Assembly (NCBI RefSeq): GCF_004798935.1
Contig: NZ_RAHT01000005.1
Coordinates: 1-64,000 of the forward strand
Reading direction: 5' to 3'
Source: Ningiella ruwaisensis
GTDB lineage: Bacteria > Pseudomonadota > Gammaproteobacteria > Enterobacterales > Alteromonadaceae
Length of the DNA stretch: 64,000 nt
Shown: positions 47,224 through 58,329 of the stretch, piece by piece
Position numbering within the stretch: position 1 is the first letter of the stretch
Layout: each line of letters starts with the position of its first letter
The notes under the pieces: generated by a model
Told to the model about the DNA's origin: nothing
Databases searched by the model: none
The model's input: the letters and a program-made list of their open reading frames with translations, nothing else
Position numbers and translations under genes: made by a program

Positions 47224-47886
47224 ATGAAATCACAGGTTAAGTTAGAAGATAGACCCATCGAGCAAGTGCGTGAAGAAACCATTGATACGCTCATTTATAA
47301 CTATAGCCATGCCGTTATTTCAGAAGAAGCGTTTGAACGCAGATTAGACATTGCCACCGAGTCTACTTCGCATGCAGAAATTGTTGATCAAGTAAGCGAT
47401 TTATCGCCGCCAGAAGATGACACGATTGCGCAGCATAAAGCTCGTCAGTTTGATGTGCAATACGATACATCTGCTGAAAGCGATGACGAAACGCTCGTAT
47501 CGGTGCTCTCAAGCAATACCAAAGGTGGTCATTGGGTCGTACCTAAAGAGATCACCTGTTACAGTATTTTAGGTTCTATTAAACTCGATTTTTCCAATGC
47601 GGTATTTTCATCACCTAACGTGACGATTAAAGTCGTATCTATATTAAGTGGCGACAAATTCTACGTTCCGGAAAGCGTAAACGTTACTTCTTCTGTTATC
47701 AATGTTCTAAGCGGGGTAAGCGACCACACAGCTTCGATGGCCGGAAAACAGGCGCCTAAAATAAAAATAGAAGGCGTTGCGCTACTTTCAGACATTTCCG
47801 TATCAGTAAAAAAGACCATGAAAGAAAAATTTGTTAGCTTTGCCAATCAAATGAAAGCGATGTTTTCAGATACGCAAGTGAAGTAA
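47224..47886 (+). CDS. DUF1707/LiaF-like domain protein
   Basis: 220 aa, no membrane segment. Residues 9-60 (DRPIEQVREETIDTLIYNYSHAVISEEAFERRLD) form a DUF1707/SHOCT-like helical module. From about 95 the protein is beta-rich (GHWVVPKEITCYSILGSIKLDFSNA; VTIKVVSILSGDKFYVPESV), as in the LiaF/YvqF C-terminal domain of cell-envelope stress proteins. Membrane helices that LiaF carries are missing, so this is a soluble variant. AAAAGGAA site. Stands alone. Confidence 0.75.
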   Translation: MKSQVKLEDRPIEQVREETIDTLIYNYSHAVISEEAFERRLDIATESTSHAEIVDQVSDLSPPEDDTIAQHKARQFDVQYDTSAESDDETLVSVLSSNTKGGHWVVPKEITCYSILGSIKLDFSNAVFSSPNVTIKVVSILSGDKFYVPESVNVTSSVINVLSGVSDHTASMAGKQAPKIKIEGVALLSDISVSVKKTMKEKFVSFANQMKAMFSDTQVK

Positions 47887-48051
47887 ACACGAGCGATTGA
47901 TGTAAGGACTCCCCTTAGCTTAAAGCGTGTTAGGCTTGATTGCGTCTGAATAATGAACGGCTAATTGAATTTTCTCGAAAAATGGCAACCAAATACTTAC
48001 TATAGGGGTACAAAGCAGTAGCACCTTGATAATAAGTTTGTTGGAGGCAAC

Positions 48052-48636
48052 ATGAACGATGACGACATTCAGTCTTTTTTTGAAGAAATGCAGGATGTTA
48101 AGCCTCTAAGTACGCAGGAAAAGGCACAACTTAAACCCAATTCCCACGAAACGCTTGCTCAGCGCTTAAAGCGTGAGGCCTTAGAAAAGCAGATTGCGCT
48201 TGACGACAACGGTTTGAGCGTTGAGTACGTTAAACCCGTTGATCCGCACGATTATATTCAATATAAACAGAATGGCGTGCAGGAAGGTGTGTATAAAAAC
48301 CTTCGATTAGGCAAATACAATATTGACTCCCGTCTCGTTTTAAAGCACCTGAGTTTTGAAGATGCCCGCTTGACTATATTTAACGACTTAAGTGCCTGTC
48401 ATGAGCGGGGTATTCGTTGTGTACTTATCGATCATGGGATTGGCTTGAACAGTAAACCCTTTCCAGCCTTTATGAAAAGTTATGTGAACCAGTGGCTGAG
48501 AGAAATGGATATGGTTATTGCTTTTCATACTGCGCTTAAACAGCATGGCGGTTTAGGGGCAGTTTATGTTCTGCTGAAGAAACACCCAAATCAGAAGCTA
48601 ATTAACCGAGAGCAACATCAGAAGCGGCACGCATAA
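48052..48636 (+). CDS. smrA: Smr-domain protein SmrA
   Basis: 194 aa. Smr domains are nucleases or nucleic-acid-binding modules. The sequence follows E. coli SmrA (YdaL): GVQEGVYKNLRLGKYNID near 75-92, FEDARLTIFNDL near 102, CVLIDHGIG near 123-131, MKSYVNQWL and the end HGGLGAVYVLLKK near 165-177. The core HGKG motif reads HGIG here (I130), so a residue expected to contact the phosphate backbone is changed. GGAGG site before ATG 48052. It converges on purL. Confidence 0.83.
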   Translation: MNDDDIQSFFEEMQDVKPLSTQEKAQLKPNSHETLAQRLKREALEKQIALDDNGLSVEYVKPVDPHDYIQYKQNGVQEGVYKNLRLGKYNIDSRLVLKHLSFEDARLTIFNDLSACHERGIRCVLIDHGIGLNSKPFPAFMKSYVNQWLREMDMVIAFHTALKQHGGLGAVYVLLKKHPNQKLINREQHQKRHA

Positions 48637-48669
48637 CGATTGTAAACGATGTGCCGCCCTCGTTTTCTG

Positions 48670-51600
48670 CTAGCCCACGTACTTACGGGCGTTTCTGAAC
48701 ATGCGCATCCATGGACTATCTTCTTGCCATGATTCAGGATGCCAGGAATTTGTAACCGTTCTAAATACACGCTCAGGATGCGGCATCATGATGGTTGCCC
48801 TGCCATCTTGAGAGCTTAAGCCAGTCAGTCCTAAAGGAGAGCCATTAGGATTTGCCGGGTATTGCTCAGTCATTTGCCCGTAATTGTCAACGTAACGCAA
48901 TGCGACTTGGTTTTGTGACTGCAAGCGATGCAACTGAGCCTCATCAGAAAATTCCGCTCTTCCTTCACCGTGTGAAACGGCAATTGGCATACGCGAACCC
49001 TGCATGTCCTGTAAAAATATCGACGGTGAATCAAGTACTTCTACCATAGAAAACCGCGCTTCGAATCTTTCTGAACGATTCGTCACAAAGTGCGGCCACG
49101 CCTCTGCTCCCGGTATGAGTGACTTTAAGTTCGACATCATCTGACATCCATTACAGACACCAAGTGAAAACGTCGACTTTTTGTGGAAAAAGGCTTCAAA
49201 CTGATCGCGAAGTAAAGCGTTATACAAGATGGACTTTGCCCAGCCCTCGCCCGCGCCTAACACATCACCATAGCTAAAGCCCCCGCAAGCAACTAATCCA
49301 CTAAAATCCTCTAAGGTTTTACTACCGCTTGCCAAATCGCTCATGTGTACATCAATCGCATCAAAACCTGCGCGATGAAATGCAGCTGCCATTTCAACGT
49401 GAGAGTTCACGCCCTGCTCTCTTATTATCGCAAGCTTTGGTTTTACTCCACTGATAATATAAGGAGCCGCAACATCTTCATTTAAATCAAAGCTTAGATG
49501 TGCATGCAGGCCTGGATCTGCAAGATCTTGTTTTGCTTTATGTTCTTGCTCGGCACATTCGGGGTTATCACGCAATTGCTGCATGGCAAAGGTAGTAGTG
49601 GCCCAAAGTGTTCGATATGCCACTCTTGGCGTTTCTATAATGGTCTTACCATTTATCGAAATAGCAATTTTGTCTTCCTGATTCAAGCTAGCCACTTCAG
49701 TTAAACAGTCGGCTAAACCGGCTTTGTGCATGATCCCTTTAACTGATTCAAGGTGCGCATCACTCACTTGTATAACGGCACCTAACTCTTCGTTAAACAA
49801 CAAGGCATTTGCCTGATCACTCACAAGCTTATCTTTATTCGAAGAGGCATCGGAAAAAGCAAAATGCGCTTTTGAGGCGAGTGTTGATAACTCGATATTG
49901 ATACCTGTTTTTCCTGCAAAAGCCATCTCAAGCAGCGTTGTAAATAAACCACCGTCTGAGCGGTCGTGATACGCGTCTAGCAACTGTGCTTCGTTCATTT
50001 CTTGTACGGCATTGAAAAAAGCCAGCAAGTCTTCAGGCTGATCAACATCAGGCGCTTCACTTCCTACCTGTTCAAACACCTGTGCAAAACATGAGGCGCC
50101 TAATCGTGTTTTACCGCGAGAAATGTCTATAAGATAGAGCTTTGAATCTTTATTGGGCTTTACCTCTGGCGTGAGTGTTTTTCGCACGTCTTTAACCGCT
50201 GCAAAACCGGTTATTACAAGCGAAAGCGGCGCAGTTACGCTCTTATCTTCGCCGTTTTCCTGCCATGCCGTTTTCATCGACATACTGTCTTTTCCAACCG
50301 GGATAGCAATCCCAAGCGCAGGACAAAGCTCTTCACCAACGGCCTTTACGGCTTCGTATAAACCTGCGTCTTCACCGGGGTGCCCAGCCGCTACCATCCA
50401 ATTTGCAGACAATTTGACACGTTTGATATCGCCGATATTACTTGCCGCAATATTGGTTAAGGTTTCAGCCACAGCTAATCGCGCTGAGGCGCCATAGTTA
50501 ATTAAGGCAACCGGTGTGCGCTCTCCCATGGCCATAGATTCACCCGTATAGGCATCAAATGAAGAGGTTGTAACGGCAACATCAGCCACAGGAACTTGCC
50601 ATGGCCCCACCATTTGATCTCGGGCGACCATGCCTGTCACACTGCGATCGCCAATGGTGATAAGAAAGGTTTTTTCTGCAATGGTAGGCAGTTGCAATAA
50701 TCGCTCTGCCACTTCTGAAGTGTCGTAGCCTCGACCATCAAACGCATCGCCTTGAGACTGAGTGCTTACCACATCCCGATGCATTTTAGGCGGCTTACCA
50801 AGTAACACATCCAAGGGCATATCAATGGGCTTATTGCCAAACAATTTATCTGAAAGGGTTAAATGCTGCTCGCGGATCGCCTCTCCAACAACAGCAAAGG
50901 GTGCTCGTTCGCGAGCGCATATTTTTTCGAACAAAGGCATATTTTCAGGCGCAACAGATAGCACATATCGTTCTTGTGATTCATTACACCAAATCTCAAG
51001 CGGTGACATTCCCGGCTCATCGCAGTGTATATTACGAATCTCAAACACACCGCCTCGACCACCATCACTAACAAGTTCCGGAAAGGCGTTAGATAAACCA
51101 CCGGCGCCAACGTCATGAATAAATTGAATCGGGTTGGCTTCGCCTAGTTGCCAGCAGCGGTCAATCACTTCCTGACAACGACGCTCCATTTCGGGGTTAT
51201 CGCGTTGTACTGACGCAAAATCCAAATCTGCACTGCTTTGACCAGAGGCAACCGATGAGGCCGCACCACCGCCTAAACCGATGTTCATAGCCGGGCCACC
51301 AAGTGCAATTAATTTTGCACCAACGGTGATTTCCCCTTTTTCAATATGCTCTCGCTTAATGTTTCCTAAGCCACCGGCGAGCATAATGGGTTTATGATAG
51401 CCTCGTACTTCCATACCATTAAAACTATTCACTGTTTGTTCGTAGGTTCTGAAGTAGCCCAGTATATTCGGACGTCCAAACTCATTATTAAACGCTGCAC
51501 CGCCTAATGGGCCGTCAATCATAATGTCCAACGCGCTGACAATACGTTCAGGTTTTCCATAAGGCTTTTCCCAGGCTTGGGTCTGCTCAGGCAAGTGCAA

Positions 51601-52656
51601 ATTAGACACACTAAAACCGACTAACCCCGCTTTGGGCTTAGACCCTCTTCCGGTTGCGCCTTCATCTCTAATTTCGCCACCTGAACCGGTTGCAGCACCT
51701 GGAAAGGGTGAGATTGCAGTGGGATGATTATGGGTTTCCACTTTCATTAGAATGTCGATAGCTTCGTGATGATAAGTGTACTGATGCGTTTCAGGCTCGG
51801 CATAAAAACGGCCAGCTTCCCAGCCCTGCATCACCGCTGCATTGTCTTTATAGGCTGAAAAGACGTATTCCGGTGTGTGCTCAAAGGTATTTTTAATCAT
51901 TTTGAATAATGATTTAGGCTGAACTTCACCGTCTATCGTCCAGTCAGCGTTAAATATTTTATGTCGGCAATGCTCTGAATTGGCCTGCGCAAACATGTAA
52001 AGCTCGATATCGTTAGGATTGCGATTGAGCTTTAAAAAGTTTTCCACTAAATAATCAATTTCATCGTCAGCGAGTGCTAAACCCAAGTCGCTATTAGCTG
52101 CTTCAAGTGCTGCTTTCCCTTGCGTGAGTACATCAACTTGTTTGAATGCTTTAGGTGACGCCTTTGTGAAACACACCCCGGCGTCTTCGACTTTATGCAA
52201 AATTGCCTGAGTCATGCGATCATGCACCAATGGCGCGATGGCTTTCATTGCGGTGTCGTTGCATTTTATGTGCGTATCTTCACTGGAAAGTAACTGATAG
52301 GCAACGCCACGCTCGACTCGGGTAATGCAGCTTATCCCGCAATTGTGAATAATATTGGTCGCTTTGCTTGACCAAGGTGAAATGGTGCCAACTCGCGGCA
52401 CAACAACAAAGTCCGTTTTAAACTGGGCAGCGTGCTCATATTTCTCATCTTTTGGACCATAAGTGAGTAGCTTTTTAAGCGTTTGATGCTGCTGTTCATC
52501 AAGTGATGCACCCTCTGCTAATTCTACAAAATGCACAAACCTTGCATGGACATGTTTGGCATTTACACCGTGCTGTTTAAGTTGATTAAGCAATTTTTGC
52601 TGATTAAATGCAGAAAGCGCCGAAGAGCCGAACAAAGTGAGCATATGCAGGTCCAT
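48670..52656 (-). CDS. purL: Phosphoribosylformylglycinamidine synthase PurL
   Basis: 1328 aa, the large single-chain form of gammaproteobacteria (E. coli 1295 aa); makes FGAM in purine synthesis. Order: PurS-like N-terminal domain, two AIRS-like ATP domains ([26 protein letters not shown] region near 305; [16 protein letters not shown] near 510) and a class I glutaminase at the C-terminus with the nucleophile in [10 protein letters not shown] near 1166 and the partners in PHPERVF near 1294. The start could also be the ATG four codons in (52644). Divergent from mltF, as in many relatives. Confidence 0.96.
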   Translation of the reverse strand: MDLHMLTLFGSSALSAFNQQKLLNQLKQHGVNAKHVHARFVHFVELAEGASLDEQQHQTLKKLLTYGPKDEKYEHAAQFKTDFVVVPRVGTISPWSSKATNIIHNCGISCITRVERGVAYQLLSSEDTHIKCNDTAMKAIAPLVHDRMTQAILHKVEDAGVCFTKASPKAFKQVDVLTQGKAALEAANSDLGLALADDEIDYLVENFLKLNRNPNDIELYMFAQANSEHCRHKIFNADWTIDGEVQPKSLFKMIKNTFEHTPEYVFSAYKDNAAVMQGWEAGRFYAEPETHQYTYHHEAIDILMKVETHNHPTAISPFPGAATGSGGEIRDEGATGRGSKPKAGLVGFSVSNLHLPEQTQAWEKPYGKPERIVSALDIMIDGPLGGAAFNNEFGRPNILGYFRTYEQTVNSFNGMEVRGYHKPIMLAGGLGNIKREHIEKGEITVGAKLIALGGPAMNIGLGGGAASSVASGQSSADLDFASVQRDNPEMERRCQEVIDRCWQLGEANPIQFIHDVGAGGLSNAFPELVSDGGRGGVFEIRNIHCDEPGMSPLEIWCNESQERYVLSVAPENMPLFEKICARERAPFAVVGEAIREQHLTLSDKLFGNKPIDMPLDVLLGKPPKMHRDVVSTQSQGDAFDGRGYDTSEVAERLLQLPTIAEKTFLITIGDRSVTGMVARDQMVGPWQVPVADVAVTTSSFDAYTGESMAMGERTPVALINYGASARLAVAETLTNIAASNIGDIKRVKLSANWMVAAGHPGEDAGLYEAVKAVGEELCPALGIAIPVGKDSMSMKTAWQENGEDKSVTAPLSLVITGFAAVKDVRKTLTPEVKPNKDSKLYLIDISRGKTRLGASCFAQVFEQVGSEAPDVDQPEDLLAFFNAVQEMNEAQLLDAYHDRSDGGLFTTLLEMAFAGKTGINIELSTLASKAHFAFSDASSNKDKLVSDQANALLFNEELGAVIQVSDAHLESVKGIMHKAGLADCLTEVASLNQEDKIAISINGKTIIETPRVAYRTLWATTTFAMQQLRDNPECAEQEHKAKQDLADPGLHAHLSFDLNEDVAAPYIISGVKPKLAIIREQGVNSHVEMAAAFHRAGFDAIDVHMSDLASGSKTLEDFSGLVACGGFSYGDVLGAGEGWAKSILYNALLRDQFEAFFHKKSTFSLGVCNGCQMMSNLKSLIPGAEAWPHFVTNRSERFEARFSMVEVLDSPSIFLQDMQGSRMPIAVSHGEGRAEFSDEAQLHRLQSQNQVALRYVDNYGQMTEQYPANPNGSPLGLTGLSSQDGRATIMMPHPERVFRTVTNSWHPESWQEDSPWMRMFRNARKYVG

Positions 52657-52954
52657 TAATTACGAGGATGTAGACGTACCAGAAGCCAGTACAAAAATTT
52701 GCGGGAATTATAAAGGAAAGCAGATAGATTGATAAGGTTAAAAGCATATTCGAGCTTTATTTTTTTGACTGGTTTTGTTGAATGTGAGCCAGCTTGGCTT
52801 TGTTTTTTACACCAATTTAAGACATTGCCCAACATTTTCTAGATTAATTTGCCGGTTTTGTTCACAATGCATTTACGAAAATTTAGAACTTATGATTCGA
52901 GCGCGATTGATTATTAAGCAACTACCTATCCAACCAAAGCAAGGGCCAGATAGC

Positions 52955-54484
52955 ATGTCCAAGGCATGGTGGCCTCACCTAAGATGGCTGGCTAAAATTA
53001 GCTTCATCGCTCTGCTTAGCGCCTCATTGCTAAGCTGTACCCCCTATAAAAATGACTCTACATTAGGGCGAATACTTGATGAAGGCGTGTTAAAGGTCGG
53101 CTCGGTGTACGGCCGCACGACCTATTATTATGGTGCGACATCCGCCGAAGGCTTTGAATATGAACTGGCACAAGGGTTTGCTGATTATCTTGGTGTGAAG
53201 CTTGAGGTCTATCCGTATTACGATTTTAGAGAAGTAGTGGCACAACTTGACGAGAAAAGACTGGATCTCATTGCTGCCAACATAACAATGACTGAGCGGC
53301 GAAAGCAAAAGTATAAATTTGGTCCTGCCTATCAGAGTTTGAATTTTGAGCTTGTATACAAGAAAGGGGAAAACCGCCCTCGCAACATTGAACAGCTTGA
53401 AGGGAATCTGACAATTATTGCAAATGATTTATATCGCGAACCCTTGGTAGATGCCATTCCGGATACGGTTGAACTTTCGTGGAATGAAACCGACGAAAAA
53501 GATATTGAAGAGCTGCTGGAAATGGTCTCAAATGATGAATTGGACTACACCATTTCAGACTCAAATATCCTTGCGGTGGCTCGTCGCCGCTTTCCAAATC
53601 TAGGCATTGGCTTTTCTGTCACCGACACGCTGCAAATCGCTTGGTTGATGAACAAACAAACAGATGATTCCTTGCGCGCAGCGCTACTTGAGTATTTTGG
53701 TTTGATGCAAAGTAGCGGGCAGTTGGCCGTTCTTGAAGACAAGTATTTTGGCCATGTACGCAAATTCGATTTTGTGGATACGCGGGCCTTTATGCGCGCT
53801 GTAGAAAGTGTACTGCCCGAGTATAAACCGATGTTTGAAGCGCATGCAGGCGAATTAGACTGGCGTCTTTTGGCTGCGATGGCGTATCAGGAAAGTCACT
53901 GGGATCCAAAAGCGCGCTCGCCAACTGGCGTTCGGGGGATGATGATGTTAACGCGTGCCACAGCCAGTGATTTAGGCGTAAACAAGCGTACTGATGCAGA
54001 GCAGAGTATCAGCGGTGGTGCTCGTTATTTTGCTTCACTTTTGCGACGCATTCCTGCTCGCATTCAATCACCAGACAGGATCTGGATGGCGATGGCAGCT
54101 TATAATGTGGGTTTAGGGCACTTGGAAGACGCCAGGCGGATAACTGAATCGCAAGGTTATAATCCTGATCTTTGGATAGATGTTAAAAAACACCTTCCAT
54201 TACTCAGGCAAAAACGTTTTTATCAAAATACTCGCTACGGTTATGCCAGAGGAGATGAGGCAGTGAGCTATGTTGATAATATCAGGCGCTATTACGATTC
54301 CTTAATTTGGCTGGAACAACAGGAAAGTTTGCCTGCTATCCCTGACGATATTCCAGAAGACGATGAATCCAACGACATAATATTGACAGAAGATGACATT
54401 GAGATGATAGATGAAGCGCCAGAGGCGCAAGCTTCTCCGGAAGATGATCCTCCTCAAACCGAAAACCCTCAAAACGAAGACTAA
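52955..54484 (+). CDS. mltF: Membrane-bound lytic murein transglycosylase F
   Basis: 509 aa outer-membrane lipoprotein that cleaves peptidoglycan to 1,6-anhydromuropeptides. Lipobox LLSC (C28), then a SBP_bac_3-type regulatory domain (about 40-265; GRILDEGVLKVGSVYGRTTYY) and a lytic transglycosylase domain with catalytic Glu near 312 (MAYQESHWDP), then GVRGMMMLT and MAAYNVGLGH. The acidic tail of about 45 residues is a lineage extension. ATG 52955 is chosen by the signal peptide and AAGGG upstream; the open frame to 52775 adds 60 non-signal residues. Confidence 0.93.
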   Translation: MSKAWWPHLRWLAKISFIALLSASLLSCTPYKNDSTLGRILDEGVLKVGSVYGRTTYYYGATSAEGFEYELAQGFADYLGVKLEVYPYYDFREVVAQLDEKRLDLIAANITMTERRKQKYKFGPAYQSLNFELVYKKGENRPRNIEQLEGNLTIIANDLYREPLVDAIPDTVELSWNETDEKDIEELLEMVSNDELDYTISDSNILAVARRRFPNLGIGFSVTDTLQIAWLMNKQTDDSLRAALLEYFGLMQSSGQLAVLEDKYFGHVRKFDFVDTRAFMRAVESVLPEYKPMFEAHAGELDWRLLAAMAYQESHWDPKARSPTGVRGMMMLTRATASDLGVNKRTDAEQSISGGARYFASLLRRIPARIQSPDRIWMAMAAYNVGLGHLEDARRITESQGYNPDLWIDVKKHLPLLRQKRFYQNTRYGYARGDEAVSYVDNIRRYYDSLIWLEQQESLPAIPDDIPEDDESNDIILTEDDIEMIDEAPEAQASPEDDPPQTENPQNED

Positions 54485-54943
54485 GTGGGCGATTATCTAT
54501 TAAGCAGCACGCGCAAAAAGACTGGGCTTGCGCATTGAGCAACTGTCATGTATGGTTGACGGGCTTTAAGCAAAATCGATAAAACATCAAGGGCTTAAGC
54601 CGCAAGTTTCGTAAACCCATCCTTGAAATCTGTCATATAAATACCATCTCTCTTTCATATGCCGGTAATAAAACTGGTGCATAACTTGCTTTAAATAAAT
54701 GTGATAAAAGCAATGAACGTGATAAACGTGGCATTAGTGGCATAAAAAGCGTAAAGCTTTCAAAGCAACGGAGATTTGGAATTGTCACTTAAGTAAGCAA
54801 GTTTTAGGTCGATAGCATAAGAGAATAGTGTGCTTTGCTTAATAAACAGGCAGTTGCACATTCAAGTGAGAACTATTGAGAGACATCAGTAGTCATAAAA
54901 CAAACGATTTTCATCATTACGCAATAAGTGAGGGTGAAACAAA
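54485..54943 (+). other. Long leader region before a small ORF
   Basis: About 460 bases with no ORF over ten codons in the sense direction. GCGCAA/TTGCGC at 54511-54533 is a weak hairpin without a T-run. The region ends in GAGGGTGAAACAAA before the small ORF. Several AT-rich promoter-like stretches occur but none is convincing. The leader is long for a 50-codon gene and may hold a small RNA or 5' regulatory element. Confidence 0.4.
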
Positions 54944-55096
54944 ATGAGAAGAAAAAATACAATGAAAAGACAACGAACCATGAAAAGTAACAACCAGCGA
55001 CGCAACATGCTGAAAAAACTACACCAGCGCGTACTATTCAGACGTAAGCAGTTTGCAATGGTAGAGATGCAAGAAGACTTCCGGGAGGCCTGCTAA
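54944..55096 (+). CDS. Small basic protein, unknown
   Basis: 50 aa. Starts MRRKNTMKRQRTMKSNN and ends FAMVEMQEDFREAC; the first 36 residues carry about 15 Arg/Lys, the last 14 are acidic. GAGGG precedes ATG 54944 and a hairpin overlaps the stop, so it has the outline of a real gene. No RMF, ribosomal or toxin family is recognised. The basic head suggests nucleic-acid or ribosome contact (inference). Confidence 0.55.
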   Translation: MRRKNTMKRQRTMKSNNQRRNMLKKLHQRVLFRRKQFAMVEMQEDFREAC

Positions 55097-55112
55097 GTCC
55101 CTCCCGCCTTAT
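55082..55112 (+). terminator. Terminator-like hairpin over the small-ORF stop
   Basis: CGGGAGG and CCTCCCG pair across an 11-base loop that contains the TAA stop, followed by CCTTATTT. The stem is strong and the T-run poor. It lies between convergent genes. Confidence 0.55.
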
Positions 55113-55143
55113 TTCTCAGCTTGTCATCTGTATGCAATTAGTT

Positions 55144-55626
55144 TCAAACGCCCTTTTTTAAGGCCTTCTTTTGAGCCCTTCTAAACGCGAAAAACTCAGA
55201 TAGTAGCCTTGAACATTCTTGCTCCAATACACCTTTAGTCACCTCTAACTGATGATTCAAACGTGCGTCTTGAACGATATTGCTAATGCTTCCGCATGCG
55301 CCGGTTTTGGTATCGCTAGCGCCGAATACTAAACGTCCGACTCTGCTATGAACCAATAAACCTGCACACATTGAGCAAGGCTCCAAGGTTACGTACAAAG
55401 TAGTATCAACCAAGCGGTAGTTACCTATCCGTTTTGCCCCTTGTCGTATTGCTATCATTTCTGCGTGCGCTGATGGGTCAAGATGACTAATGCTTTGGTT
55501 AAAACCATGGCCAATGACATTACCATTTAGGGTGAGAACCGCACCTACCGGAATTTCGCCCTCATCTGCGGCTAATTTGGCTTGTTTGATTGCCAATTGC
55601 ATCATGGCAATATCGGTATCCTGCAT
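55144..55626 (-). CDS. tadA: tRNA-specific adenosine deaminase TadA
   Basis: 160 aa. Deaminates A34 of tRNA-Arg(ACG) to inosine. Zinc/catalytic motifs HAEM (H54, E56) and PCSMCAG (C84, C87), with EIPVGAVL near 24-31 for the substrate pocket. Family length. GAGGG site before ATG 55626. It ends 48 bases from the convergent small ORF. Confidence 0.95.
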   Translation of the reverse strand: MQDTDIAMMQLAIKQAKLAADEGEIPVGAVLTLNGNVIGHGFNQSISHLDPSAHAEMIAIRQGAKRIGNYRLVDTTLYVTLEPCSMCAGLLVHSRVGRLVFGASDTKTGACGSISNIVQDARLNHQLEVTKGVLEQECSRLLSEFFAFRRAQKKALKKGV

Positions 55627-55961
55627 GTGGCCCTCATAATTTGGTTATCAGTTGAACTAATGTAACATAAACGGCGAGTTTGACTAAACTTTGGTGTAAT
55701 TCGTCATCCAATTATAGAAATAAAAAATTAACCAAGCTTATTATTCAATGTTTTCAATAACTTAATTTTTGGCAATGCATTTGCTAAATACATTTTCTAA
55801 AAGTAATGAAACACTCGCGTTCTTATGCGAATAAGAAACACATTATAAATGCTTTGCAAGCTTGAGATTTAAGCAATTATGACAAGTGGCATATAGCTCT
55901 TTGATTCCATGTTTGATTAAATAGAGACAGCGCAAACGCATCATAGTCTGAGGGAGACACT
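55627..55961. other. Intergenic region
   Basis: About 335 AT-rich bases carrying divergent promoters for tadA and the PspB-like gene. No ORF or operator is supportable. GAGGGAG at 55950-55956 is the ribosome site of the next gene. Confidence 0.45.
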
Positions 55962-56195
55962 ATGAATTTAACCGCCATCATCATTATTGCTATTCTTGCC
56001 TCTATGGTTGTTAGTATTGTAAAAACGGTAAAACGCAACAATCAGGTGAAGTTTACAGACAGCAAATTTAAAGAGTATGAGACTCAGGTAGAACAAAAAC
56101 TGTCGGCGATGCAACAGCGTATCGAAGTGCTCGAAAAAATTGTCACTGACGAAAAATACAATCTAAACAAAGAGTTTGAAAATTTAAAGAAATAA
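55962..56195 (+). CDS. PspB-like small membrane protein
   Basis: 77 aa. One N-terminal membrane helix (NLTAIIIIAILASMVVSIV) and a cytosolic coiled-coil ending in QRIEVLEKIVTDEKYNLNKEF, which resembles the RIxxLExIL segment of the phage-shock protein PspB. PspC and PspA are not next to it, so it is a stand-alone member. Likely envelope-stress related by resemblance only. GAGGGAG ribosome site. Confidence 0.7.
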   Translation: MNLTAIIIIAILASMVVSIVKTVKRNNQVKFTDSKFKEYETQVEQKLSAMQQRIEVLEKIVTDEKYNLNKEFENLKK

Positions 56196-56230
56196 AATGT
56201 TGAGAAGGTCTTTGTGCAATCAGCAAGGGC

Positions 56231-58201
56231 CTAGCCTCCATCCAGCAAAAATTTTTCAATGCGTTCAACGCGACGCGGTTTTCCTGAAATCACCAGTACA
56301 TCGTTTGCCGCCAGCCTAAAGCTTGGGTCTGGCGAACTTATTTCCTGTCTGTCGCGCCTTACAGCAGAAATGCTGACTTTTCGTCGCAAAATGTCCAGTT
56401 CTTCAATGGTTTTGCCAACACCGTAAGCAGATTCCGTGATAACAACCGCGTGCATAAATTCAAGCTTATCTTTCGTGTCATAGCTAATTTCAGTTGTCTC
56501 CCCGGGAAAGAATCCATGCATATGCACATAGCCTTTTTTGCGCTCCAAACGAATACGCTTTAAAATGCGCGACATCGGTACACCAGAGTAATGCAACACC
56601 TGAGAAATCAGCATTAAACTGCCCTCTTGCATTTCAGGCACAACTTGCAACGCTCCTGCTTTGTATAAGTCGTCCATTTTATAATCTTTGCGTGTGCGCA
56701 CAATGACTTGAACGTCATCTTTTATTGATTTAAGCGTGTTTATTACCTTGATTGATTTTTCATGGTTATCAAAGGTAATGATCACAAGCTTAGCTTGGGT
56801 CACTCTCGCATTTTCCAAAATGGATTTGTGCGCAACATCCCCATATAAAATTCGTTCACCGGCAGCGCGGCTTTCTTGTACACGAATAGGGTCAATGTCA
56901 ACAACCACATAGGCGAGTGCTTCAAGCTTAAGCATTTTGGCAATGGATTGCCCTACACGTCCATAACCTAAAATAACGACATCAGGAGGCGGCAAGGCGG
57001 CATGTGTGAGCTCGCTATCTGGTAGCATATCGGGCTCAGGTGATTTAGCCAATTTGGCAGCTATGATGCCGCTTTTGTTTATTAAATACGGTGTAATTGC
57101 CATACTCAGTACGCCAACACAAATAATAAATGATGAAGTGGCATCATCAATAATTTGGTTATCAACCGCCAATGCTGCGATAACAAAAGTAAACTCGCCC
57201 ATTTGAGAGAGCTTTAAGCCTGCGGCCCATGCATCCTGTGCATCCGTGCCGTAAATCAATGCTGCGATCCTTACCATAATTACTTTGATGACTACCAGAA
57301 TTAGCAGCCCTAACAAGATCCAATGCGGCATTGCCAACATAATATTAATATCCAGTTGCATACCAACCGTGATAAAAAAGAGCCCCATCAAAATATCGCG
57401 AAATGGACGAATGTCCGCCTCTAACTGATGGCGATATTGAGACTCACTTAGCATCATACCCGCCAAAAATGCCCCTAACGCCATCGACAAACCAAAGGCA
57501 AAGGTGGCGCCAGCAGCAAGCAGTGCGATGACCAAGGTACATAGTACAAACAGCTCGTCTGTCCGGGTTTTGGCTATTTCGTTAAATACGCGTGGAAGCA
57601 GATACTTGCCTGCCGCTAAAAGCAGGGTTACAACAACAATTCCTTTTAGGAGTGCAAAAAGCATTGCCATCGCGATACTTTGCTCGTCTGCATTTGCCAA
57701 CAAAGGGATCACGATCAAAAGCGGTACTACGGCAATATCCTGAAAAAGTAAAATACTCACCGCAAGCTGTGAGCGCTTAGTATTCAACCTGCCTTGCTCA
57801 TCGATTGTTTTAATCACTATAGCGGTAGATGAGAGAGCAAGCATGGCGCCAATGATGATAGAAGTGGTTAGATCTTGCCCAATAATCATGGCAAGTGCGG
57901 CAAAAACAGCGCTTGTAAGCAACATTTGTCCGGCACCAACGCCAAAAACCAGACGCCGCATCGCTAAAAGTTTGGCGAGAGAGAATTCGAGGCCCAGGGT
58001 AAAAAGCAAAAAAACGATGCCTATTTCTGCTGCCAGATACATCGCATGACTGTCTTCAAAAAGATTAAGTACTTGGGGACCAGCGACTAAGCCCGCTACC
58101 AAATATGCCAGTATTGGCGGGAGATTCAGGCGTTTGAACTGCCAAACAAAAAAGGCGGCCATCAACATCAGAAATATAATACTAAGAAAACTCTGATCCA
58201 A
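56231..58201 (-). CDS. CPA2 cation:proton antiporter with TrkA domains (KefB/YbaL-like)
   Basis: 656 aa. Twelve or so membrane segments to about 385 (FLLFTLGLEFSLAKLL; DIAVVPLL; GAFLAGMMLSES), then a TrkA_N nucleotide-binding domain (VILGYGRVGQSIAKML near 410) and a TrkA_C domain to the end. Probably a K+ or Na+/H+ antiporter gated by a cytosolic ligand. The start is a TTG at 58201 with a strong GAGGGG site seven bases before it. It converges on the PspB-like gene. Confidence 0.88.
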   Translation of the reverse strand: MDQSFLSIIFLMLMAAFFVWQFKRLNLPPILAYLVAGLVAGPQVLNLFEDSHAMYLAAEIGIVFLLFTLGLEFSLAKLLAMRRLVFGVGAGQMLLTSAVFAALAMIIGQDLTTSIIIGAMLALSSTAIVIKTIDEQGRLNTKRSQLAVSILLFQDIAVVPLLIVIPLLANADEQSIAMAMLFALLKGIVVVTLLLAAGKYLLPRVFNEIAKTRTDELFVLCTLVIALLAAGATFAFGLSMALGAFLAGMMLSESQYRHQLEADIRPFRDILMGLFFITVGMQLDINIMLAMPHWILLGLLILVVIKVIMVRIAALIYGTDAQDAWAAGLKLSQMGEFTFVIAALAVDNQIIDDATSSFIICVGVLSMAITPYLINKSGIIAAKLAKSPEPDMLPDSELTHAALPPPDVVILGYGRVGQSIAKMLKLEALAYVVVDIDPIRVQESRAAGERILYGDVAHKSILENARVTQAKLVIITFDNHEKSIKVINTLKSIKDDVQVIVRTRKDYKMDDLYKAGALQVVPEMQEGSLMLISQVLHYSGVPMSRILKRIRLERKKGYVHMHGFFPGETTEISYDTKDKLEFMHAVVITESAYGVGKTIEELDILRRKVSISAVRRDRQEISSPDPSFRLAANDVLVISGKPRRVERIEKFLLDGG

Positions 58202-58329
58202 GGCTTATCCCCTCATTTTGATAAAAGGAATCTGTTTAGGCATAGTCTTTGCTTTATCCGAAATAATTCCAAGAATACTACGTTTAATAGTAGACAAGAT
58301 TGAAGCTTAACACACGTTCGGAGTGAAAG

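Noticed and set aside
54511-54533. Hairpin GCGCAA/TTGCGC after mltF
   Set aside because: Short stem without a following T-run; not a convincing terminator.
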